Positions 33,974 to 39,076 of a stretch of DNA of 39,076 bases are shown here, piece after piece. The stretch lies in contig CAMWNB010000023.1 in the NCBI GenBank assembly GCA_947175495.1, positions 1 to 39,076 on the forward strand. The letters are read 5' to 3'. The translations under genes and the position numbers were made by a program. The DNA is from an uncultured Porphyromonadaceae bacterium (GTDB taxonomy: Bacteria > Bacteroidota > Bacteroidia > Bacteroidales > Muribaculaceae). The notes under the pieces were generated by a model, which was not told the origin of the DNA, searched no databases, and saw nothing but the letters and a program-made list of their open reading frames with translations. The first letter of the stretch is position 1. The number at the start of each line of letters is the position of its first letter.

Positions 33974-34689
33974 ATGGCCAATTGGTTGACTATGTGGATG
34001 GTGTCGCAGCCTACAAGGGCGGCGGTTTCGGTGCGCAGACGGTTGTCGCCCATGGTGACGGCGATGTAGCCGGCATCGAGTGCGGTGCGGATCTCGTCGG
34101 GGGTGAAGTCGCCTTCGGGGCCAATGAGGATGCGTGCGGGCGCAGCGGGGGTGTAGGCGCTGGCGAGTAGCCGACGCTCTACGAGGGTCTCGTCGCAATA
34201 GCCAACGAAACGCTGCTCTCCGGGAGCCGCCTGCTCTGCGAGGTAGGCTCCGAGTGGTGTCATGTCGTCGACGCGCGGCAGGATTGCTTTGAGAGATTGC
34301 TTCATGGCTGCTACGGCAATCTTGCGCAGGCGCTCGGCGTTGATGTCGCGGCGCTCGGAGCGTGCGCATCGCAGGGGGGTGATGCGGTCGACGCCTATCT
34401 CGACGAGTTTTTCGACGAGCCACTCCATGCGGTCGATGTGCTTGGTGGGTGCGACTGCAACGGCGATGTCGGAGGGCCATACGCGCGGCTGGGTTTCCAC
34501 CGCGTCCACGGCAAGCAGGGTGCGCTTGCTGTGGGCGATGGCTATGTGGCAGTGGTAGCGGTGTCCGGCGCCGTCGACCACCTGCACTTGGTCGCCCTCG
34601 CGCATGCGTAGGACGCGCACGCAGTGCTGCGAGTCGCTTTCGGGGAGGACCGGGTCGGTGGCTACGTCGGGTGCGAAGAACTGTATCAC
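33970..34689 (-). CDS. rsmE: 16S rRNA (uracil1498-N3)-methyltransferase RsmE
   Basis: The SPOUT methyltransferase knot is visible in ILIGPEGDFTPDEI and LRTETAALVG near the C-terminus, and HCVRVLRMREGDQVQVVDG forms the N-terminal PUA-like domain. RsmE methylates U1498 of 16S rRNA. The start is a GTG at 34689, giving VIQFFAPDV, the family N-terminus, at 239 residues. A farther ATG at 34890 would extend it through the transporter gene end and is not family-like. The transporter stop is 13 bp upstream. It overlaps kdsA by 4 bp. Confidence 0.93.
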   Translation of the reverse strand: MIQFFAPDVATDPVLPESDSQHCVRVLRMREGDQVQVVDGAGHRYHCHIAIAHSKRTLLAVDAVETQPRVWPSDIAVAVAPTKHIDRMEWLVEKLVEIGVDRITPLRCARSERRDINAERLRKIAVAAMKQSLKAILPRVDDMTPLGAYLAEQAAPGEQRFVGYCDETLVERRLLASAYTPAAPARILIGPEGDFTPDEIRTALDAGYIAVTMGDNRLRTETAALVGCDTIHIVNQLAI

Positions 34690-34702
34690 TGCTGATGTTG
34701 TA

Positions 34703-36016
34703 TTATATTGAATCGGTTTCTGATGCTGCGGCCTCGGCTTCGGTGAGCCGGTGGCCGGTTTCTTCTTTCTTGGGGCTCTTGAAGATGAGGAAGAAGAGTA
34801 CGGCGACAACGAGCGCGTAGGCTGCGAAGATGAGCCATGCGTGGCTCCATCCGGTGGCCTGGGCGACGCCTTCGGGCTGCGAGTACACAACGCGGTTGAT
34901 GACGGCCTGGGCGGAGAGGGTGCCGATGGTGGCGCCTATGCCGTTGGTCATGATCATGAAGAGACCCTGGGCCGAGGAGCGAATCTCGGGAGTGGTCTGC
35001 TGGTCGACGTAGAGCGAGCCGCTGACGTTGAAGAAGTCGAAGGCTATGCCGTAGACAATCATAGAGAGGACGAAGAGCCACACGCCGTCGCCGGGATTGC
35101 CGATGCCGAAGAATCCGAAGCGGAATACCCATGCGAGCATGGCCATGAGCATCACAGTCTTGATGCCGAAGCGGCGGAGGAAGAAGGGGATGAGCAGGAT
35201 GCACAGGGTCTCGCTCATCTGCGAGAGTGAGATGAGTGCGTTGGCGTTCTCTACGCCCCACGCACCTGCGAACTGCGGAATGCTGCCGAAGCTCTGAATG
35301 AAGGGGTTGGCGAAGCCGTTGGTGATCTGGAGGGATACGCCCAGAAGCATGGAGAAGATGAAGAAAATGGCCATCTTGCTGTCCTTGAACAGGAGGAATG
35401 CCTTGAGGCCGAGGGCCTCGGAGAGGGACTTGTTTGCTCCTTTGTTGACAGGGCATGCGGGCATTGTGAGCGCATAGGCTGCGAGCACGAAGCTGAGGAT
35501 GCCGGAGGTGATGAGCTGGGCGTAGGTGTTCTGATAGCCGGTGAAGTTGACGAACAGCATGGCGCATATGAAGCCAATGGTGCCGAACACGCGGATGGGT
35601 GGGAAGTGCTTGATGATGTCGAGGCCTGCTTTGCCGAGTGCGGTGTAGGACACGGAGTTGCTGAGGCCAATGGTGGGCATGAAGAAGCCGACGGAGATGG
35701 TGTAGAGGGTGAAGAGCGGGCCAAACTGCACGGCGTCGCCTGCGTTCATGGCATACAGGCCGGCTGCGAGCATGAATCCGCCGGCGATGAGGTGGCACAG
35801 GCTGAGCATCTTCTGCGCGGGAATCCAGCGGTCGGCGCAGATGCCGACGAGGGCGGGCATGAAGATGGATACGACGCCTTGCACGGCGTAGAACCAGCCG
35901 ATGTGTTCGGCCTGGCCGATTTGTGCGAGGTAGGCACCGAGCGAGGTGAGATAGGAGCCCCAGACTGCGAATTCGAGGAATCCCATTGCCGCGAGGCGAG
36001 TTTTAATGGCTTTCAT
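34703..36016 (-). CDS. Nucleoside:H+ symporter (NHS family, NupG-like)
   Basis: The 437-residue protein has 12 predicted TM helices in two six-helix MFS halves, opening MKAIKTRLAAMGFLEFAVWGSYLTSL, with GFFMPTIGLSNSVSY in the middle of the first half and VYGIAFDFFNVSGSLYVDQ in the second half. These match the Nuc_H_symport family (E. coli NupG/XapB), which take up nucleosides with protons. Substrate range is inferred from family. It begins a minus-strand run with rsmE, kdsA and a TPR gene. A -7 box sits 30 nt before its ATG. Confidence 0.9.
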   Translation of the reverse strand: MKAIKTRLAAMGFLEFAVWGSYLTSLGAYLAQIGQAEHIGWFYAVQGVVSIFMPALVGICADRWIPAQKMLSLCHLIAGGFMLAAGLYAMNAGDAVQFGPLFTLYTISVGFFMPTIGLSNSVSYTALGKAGLDIIKHFPPIRVFGTIGFICAMLFVNFTGYQNTYAQLITSGILSFVLAAYALTMPACPVNKGANKSLSEALGLKAFLLFKDSKMAIFFIFSMLLGVSLQITNGFANPFIQSFGSIPQFAGAWGVENANALISLSQMSETLCILLIPFFLRRFGIKTVMLMAMLAWVFRFGFFGIGNPGDGVWLFVLSMIVYGIAFDFFNVSGSLYVDQQTTPEIRSSAQGLFMIMTNGIGATIGTLSAQAVINRVVYSQPEGVAQATGWSHAWLIFAAYALVVAVLFFLIFKSPKKEETGHRLTEAEAAASETDSI

Positions 36017-36046
36017 GAAGGTAGAGGTATTTGTTCAGATTTGATG

Positions 36047-36054
36047 CAAAGGTA
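36047..36054 (-). promoter_or_regulatory. Candidate -7 box for the transporter-rsmE-kdsA-TPR operon
   Basis: The minus strand reads TACCTTTG, a full TAnnTTTG match, 30 nt before the ATG at 36016 in the 45-bp gap after the BFN gene. A -33 element would fall inside the end of the BFN gene; none is clear. Confidence 0.55.
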
Positions 36055-36061
36055 ATAAATT

Positions 36062-36667
36062 TCATGGAATATCCGCACTGCCTGCGTCTTTTCGCTGCTG
36101 AATGAGCTTGCTGAGGCGTGCGGCTTCCTCGTATTCCTCGTTGTCGATGAGCCGCTGCAGGTCGCGTTCCATTTCGTCGATGGTGCGTTGGTGTGGCGGC
36201 TCGTGTGAGGCGTGGCTTGCGGTGTCGTCGGCCTGATCGTCGTCGATGTCGTCGATGATGAATCCGGTTTCCTCGATGATTTCGGGGGTGGTGAATATGG
36301 GTGCGTGGGTGCGTATGGCCAGGGCGATGGCGTCGGATGTGCGGGCGTCGAGGGTGATGGTGCGTGCGTCGTCGGCGAATGTGAGTTCGGAGCTGAAGAT
36401 GCCGTCTTCGAAGCGGTAGATGAACACTTGCGTGAGGCGCACGCCGAATGCCTGGGCGAAGGTGGAGAACAGGTCGTGGGTGAGGGGGCGTGGGGTGATG
36501 ATGCCCTCAAGGGCTATGGCAATGGACTGTGCCTCGGGCGCTCCTATGACCACGGGTATGCGGTAGGGGCCGTCGACCTGGGCGAGCAGTAGGGCGTAGG
36601 CTCCGTTCTGCAGCTGATTGTAGCTGAGGCCCATGACGCGGAGGGGGATGAGGTTGGAGTGGTCCAT
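36062..36667 (-). CDS. Bifunctional nuclease (BFN/DUF151) domain protein with UVR motif
   Basis: The 201-residue protein begins with a BFN domain (about 5-130), with PVVIGAPEAQSIAIALEG, HDLFSTFAQAFGV and DARTSDAIALAIRT as landmarks. An acidic linker (about 137-155) is followed by a C-terminal UVR motif (IDEMERDLQRLIDNEEYEEAARL cut to residues about 165-190), the UvrB-UvrC interaction helix pair. BFN proteins from plants and mycobacteria cut RNA and DNA; the bacterial role is unsettled. It is 7 bp downstream of mnmA and ends the trxA-DUF5106-mnmA-BFN run. Confidence 0.9.
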   Translation of the reverse strand: MDHSNLIPLRVMGLSYNQLQNGAYALLLAQVDGPYRIPVVIGAPEAQSIAIALEGIITPRPLTHDLFSTFAQAFGVRLTQVFIYRFEDGIFSSELTFADDARTITLDARTSDAIALAIRTHAPIFTTPEIIEETGFIIDDIDDDQADDTASHASHEPPHQRTIDEMERDLQRLIDNEEYEEAARLSKLIQQRKDAGSADIP

Positions 36668-36674
36668 GGCGGTG

Positions 36675-37748
36675 TCAGAGTTGGACGGCTGCGCCGGTGA
36701 TTATGCCTGAGCCTACGCACACGCGGTGGTCGCGGTCGTAGATGACGGCGAACTGCCCCGGAGCGATGCCCTGCACCGGCTCGGCGCTGCGTAGCACGAA
36801 CTCGTCGGGGGCCACGCGGGCGAGTGTGCCCGGGGTGAATGCGGGTGTGTGGCGGTTTTTGAAGGATATCTCGACCGGGGTGTCGGCATCGGGCCAGGGG
36901 TTGGCGGTGATGTAGTGCATTTCGGTGAGATGGAGGGTGTCGCCGTACTGTTTGTCTGTGCCGTAGCCCTGGGAGACGTAGATGACGTTGTCGTGGACGT
37001 TCTTGCGCACGACGTACCATGGTCCTCCGCTGAGGCCGAGGCCTTTGCGCTGGCCTATGGTGTGGAACCAGAATCCGCGGTGCTCGCCGAGTTTGCGCCC
37101 TGTCTCGAGTTCGACAATGGGTCCGGGACGTTCGCCGAGGTGGCGGCGGATGAAGTCGTTGTAGTTGATTTTGCCGAGGAAGCAGATGCCTTGGGAGTCT
37201 TTGCGGTAGGCGTTGGGCATGCGGCATTCGATGGCAAGCTCGCGCACGCGGCTCTTGGGGAGCTCGCCGATGGGGAACATGAGGTGGCTGAGCTGGTCGT
37301 AGGAGATGCGGGCAAGGAAGTCGGTCTGGTCCTTTACGGGGTCGACGGCTGTGCCGAGCCACACTTTGCCGTCGTGCTCGACGGTGGTGGCATAGTGGCC
37401 TGTGGCGGTGCGGTCGAATTCATGGCCCCATCGCTGCTCGAAGTAGCCGAACTTGATGATGCGGTTGCACATGATGTCGGGGTTGGGCGTGAGGCCGCGG
37501 CGCACGGTGTCGAGCGCGTACTGCATGACGTTTTCCCAGTATTCGTCGTGCAGCGACACGACGTCGAAGGGGAGGGCGTATTTGCGTGCGATGTACTGGC
37601 ACATCTCGATGTCTTCTTCGGCGGAGCATTCGCCGTTTTCGCCGGCGATGCGTATGTAGAAGAGATGGAGCGAGTGGCCCTGCTCGAGCAGCCGGTGGAC
37701 TGCAATGGCGCTGTCGACGCCTCCCGATATGAGTACGGCTACGTTCAT
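36675..37748 (-). CDS. mnmA: tRNA-specific 2-thiouridylase MnmA
   Basis: From the ATG at 37748 the protein is 357 residues. The PP-loop is SGGVDS (8-13). The two catalytic cysteines are C94 in [13 protein letters not shown] and C189 in [29 protein letters not shown] is the tRNA-binding region. MnmA adds sulfur to U34 of Lys/Glu/Gln tRNAs. Frame extension upstream to 37967 runs into the DUF5106 gene and lacks family sequence. It overlaps the DUF5106 gene by 4 bp (ATGA at 37745-37748). Confidence 0.96.
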   Translation of the reverse strand: MNVAVLISGGVDSAIAVHRLLEQGHSLHLFYIRIAGENGECSAEEDIEMCQYIARKYALPFDVVSLHDEYWENVMQYALDTVRRGLTPNPDIMCNRIIKFGYFEQRWGHEFDRTATGHYATTVEHDGKVWLGTAVDPVKDQTDFLARISYDQLSHLMFPIGELPKSRVRELAIECRMPNAYRKDSQGICFLGKINYNDFIRRHLGERPGPIVELETGRKLGEHRGFWFHTIGQRKGLGLSGGPWYVVRKNVHDNVIYVSQGYGTDKQYGDTLHLTEMHYITANPWPDADTPVEISFKNRHTPAFTPGTLARVAPDEFVLRSAEPVQGIAPGQFAVIYDRDHRVCVGSGIITGAAVQL

Positions 37749-38656
37749 TTCTGTCCGTTTACCATTACGTTGAACACCTGTAGGGCCATGGCGTAGGGTC
37801 GGTCCTTGAGTATGATGCGTCCTTGCTCGTCGAGCAGATAGATGGCCGGCCGGATGCGCAGAGTGAAGAAGTCGTCGACGTCGGGCATGGCTCCGCGGGT
37901 CCAGTTGTCGGGAAGTTTGGCGAGGGCTTCGGCTACTTCGGGGGTGAGAGGACCGGGGTAGAACCATGCAATGCGGAGGTCGCCGCTTTCGACGAGGCTG
38001 CGTGTGGCGGGATCGACGCTGAAGCGGATGGATGCCATGGTGCTCTCGGAGTCGGCCGGGTCGGCAATCACTACCATGCCGCTGACGGTGTCGGTCTCGA
38101 GGATGGCGGGTGTGCCGTCGGGGGCGATGTAGGGCAGGGCCGGCATGGTCTGTCCGAGGGATGTGGAGTTGATGCGGCGGAGATGCTGCGCGAAGTGGCG
38201 TCGTTCGGCCTGGGGGATTTTCTTGCTGGTGGCGGCTGCTGCGGCGAAGGGCAGGTAGAGCTCGTCGCTGACTATCTCGGCCGAGTCGCTATAGGTCCAG
38301 CTTTCAGCCATCTGCGCTAAGCGCAGGAGGCGCTTTCCGTCCTTGCTGACGGAGGAGATGAGGCGCTTGATGGCGAGATGGGCTGTGTCGGCAGCGCAGT
38401 AGGGCATGAACGAAATCCAGTCGCCGAAGGCGGCGTTGAGGCCTTCGGGGCGGTCGAACACTTTTTTCATGTCGGCGCGTTCCCAGAAGTGGTAGACGAG
38501 GAAGTTGCAGCGTTCGCGCAGCAGGGTGATGCTTTCCGGGGGGACCGGATAGGGGAAGAGTTCGGGGCGTGCGGGTGCCGTCTGCGCGGCGGCCGATGCG
38601 GCCGTAATCATGAGGGCTGCGGCTATGGCTCCACGAAAGAGTCGCTTCATGCGCAT
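37745..38656 (-). CDS. DUF5106-type secreted protein with thioredoxin-like fold lacking CxxC
   Basis: The 303-residue protein has a signal peptide ([25 protein letters not shown]), a helical DUF5106-like part (about 30-170) and a thioredoxin-like C-terminal part (about 180-303). The strand-cis-Pro landmark ([18 protein letters not shown]270) is intact. The place where the CxxC should follow the first strand reads [10 protein letters not shown] (197-206), with no Cys. It is therefore probably redox-inactive and might bind partners. The ATG at 38656 overlaps the trxA stop by one base (TGATG); an ATG at 38650 is the alternative. Function is unknown. Confidence 0.75.
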   Translation of the reverse strand: MRMKRLFRGAIAAALMITAASAAAQTAPARPELFPYPVPPESITLLRERCNFLVYHFWERADMKKVFDRPEGLNAAFGDWISFMPYCAADTAHLAIKRLISSVSKDGKRLLRLAQMAESWTYSDSAEIVSDELYLPFAAAAATSKKIPQAERRHFAQHLRRINSTSLGQTMPALPYIAPDGTPAILETDTVSGMVVIADPADSESTMASIRFSVDPATRSLVESGDLRIAWFYPGPLTPEVAEALAKLPDNWTRGAMPDVDDFFTLRIRPAIYLLDEQGRIILKDRPYAMALQVFNVMVNGQK

Positions 38657-38979
38657 CAGAGCTTGAGGAGTTCTTCGATTTTGTCCTTGATGGCGTCGTA
38701 GCTCTGCGAGCCGGCGAGGCGCAGGGATGTCTTTTTGCCGTCCTTGAAGAAGAGGATTGTGGGGAGTGCCATGACGCGGCATTCCACGGCGAGGTCGTTC
38801 TGCTCGTCCATGTTGTATTTGCCAACGACGACGCGTCCTTCGTAGTCTTCGGCAATTTTGTCGATGGTGGGCGCCATAGCCACGCACGGGCCGCACCATG
38901 TGGCCCAGAAGTCTACAACTACGGGTTGTCCTGTAGCTATGATGTCGTGTACGTTTTCGTCGGTGAAAGTTTGTGCCAT
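38656..38979 (-). CDS. trxA: Thioredoxin
   Basis: The 107-residue protein has the active site WCGPC (28-32, C29 and C32) in VVVDFWATWCGPCVAMAP, the following Asp-rich strand and a cis-Pro segment ALPTILFFKDGKK. Length and sequence match cytoplasmic TrxA; there is no signal peptide. It serves as general disulfide reductant. It is the first complete gene of a minus-strand run with the DUF5106-type gene, which begins at its stop codon. Confidence 0.96.
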   Translation of the reverse strand: MAQTFTDENVHDIIATGQPVVVDFWATWCGPCVAMAPTIDKIAEDYEGRVVVGKYNMDEQNDLAVECRVMALPTILFFKDGKKTSLRLAGSQSYDAIKDKIEELLKL

Positions 38980-39019
38980 GATATGTTATCGTTTTATATT
39001 ATTATTTATAAAGTGTTCC

Positions 39020-39076
39020 TTAATGGTGACGGTGGCCGGCGAAGTCGACGTCCATGTCGCGGAGTGCCTGCACGGT
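39020..39076 (-). CDS. Partial gene, 3' end only (18 codons)
   Basis: On the minus strand an open frame enters from the window edge and ends TAA at 39020-39022; the last residues are TVQALRDMDVDFAGHRHH. Its third codon positions are strongly G/C, like the genes around it, which supports it as real. Too little is visible to name it. In many Bacteroidetes dnaE lies upstream of trxA, so dnaE is one guess with weak support. The 40-bp gap to trxA holds no clear promoter or terminator. Confidence 0.5.
   Translation of the reverse strand, partial: TVQALRDMDVDFAGHRHH

Noticed and set aside
34690-34890. ATG start at 34890 for rsmE
   Set aside because: It would overlap the transporter gene by almost 190 bp and add sequence unlike RsmE; the GTG at 34689 gives the family N-terminus.

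Overview
The window looks like chromosomal DNA from a GC-rich Bacteroidales bacterium, most likely close to Muribaculaceae. Four things point there: candidate promoters have the Bacteroidetes -7 box TAnnTTTG; secreted proteins end in short beta-rich sorting-type domains with a GI(E/N)DV hinge; starts mostly lack Shine-Dalgarno sequences; and the gene families (BFN-UVR nuclease, NHS transporter, HsdR_N-like protein beside holA, DUF2400, DUF5106) are typical of that group. The family placement is inferred from gene content, not from a marker-gene tree. I found no phage, insertion sequence, CRISPR array or classical defence island.

Left part (142-7426, plus strand): four secreted proteins that together look like a beta-1,3-glucan degradation locus. 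They are a GH16 laminarinase-type enzyme, a GH3 beta-glucosidase, a GH128-like glucanase and a 731-residue multidomain protein with a duplicated beta-sandwich module. No susC/susD pair lies inside the window. A strong terminator (7452-7494) closes the group. A five-gene MacAB-TolC-like exporter follows (7569-13185: ATPase, two permeases, adaptor, TolC) and ends at a 17-bp bidirectional terminator.

Middle part: cinA, tsaD and a small outer-membrane barrel form a minus-strand operon (16123-13322), divergent from a PorT-like barrel (16225-16842). Next comes a minus-strand run holA, YbdG-type mscS, outer-membrane factor, adaptor, RND pump, fluC/crcB (25305 down to 16933). holA is divergent from an orphan PD-(D/E)XK protein (25357-25806), and a 40-bp near-perfect palindrome fills the gap between them. 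The orphan protein converges, with a 6-bp overlap, on a DUF2400/TIGR02757 protein that looks like an HhH-GPD DNA glycosylase relative. tRNA-His follows.

Right part (minus strand): the run panC, panD, ffh, folD, capA (31357 down to 26834); the run NHS-family nucleoside transporter, rsmE, kdsA, TPR protein (36016 down to 31537); and the run trxA, a cysteine-less thioredoxin-like DUF5106 protein, mnmA and a BFN-UVR nuclease (38979 down to 36062). Overlaps of 1-8 bp are frequent, so translational coupling is likely. An 18-codon 3' fragment of one more gene lies at the right edge. Most of the window is ordinary core genome. The least explained parts are the holA / orphan nuclease / DUF2400 neighbourhood, the duplicated module of the 731-residue protein, and the cysteine-less thioredoxin-like protein.
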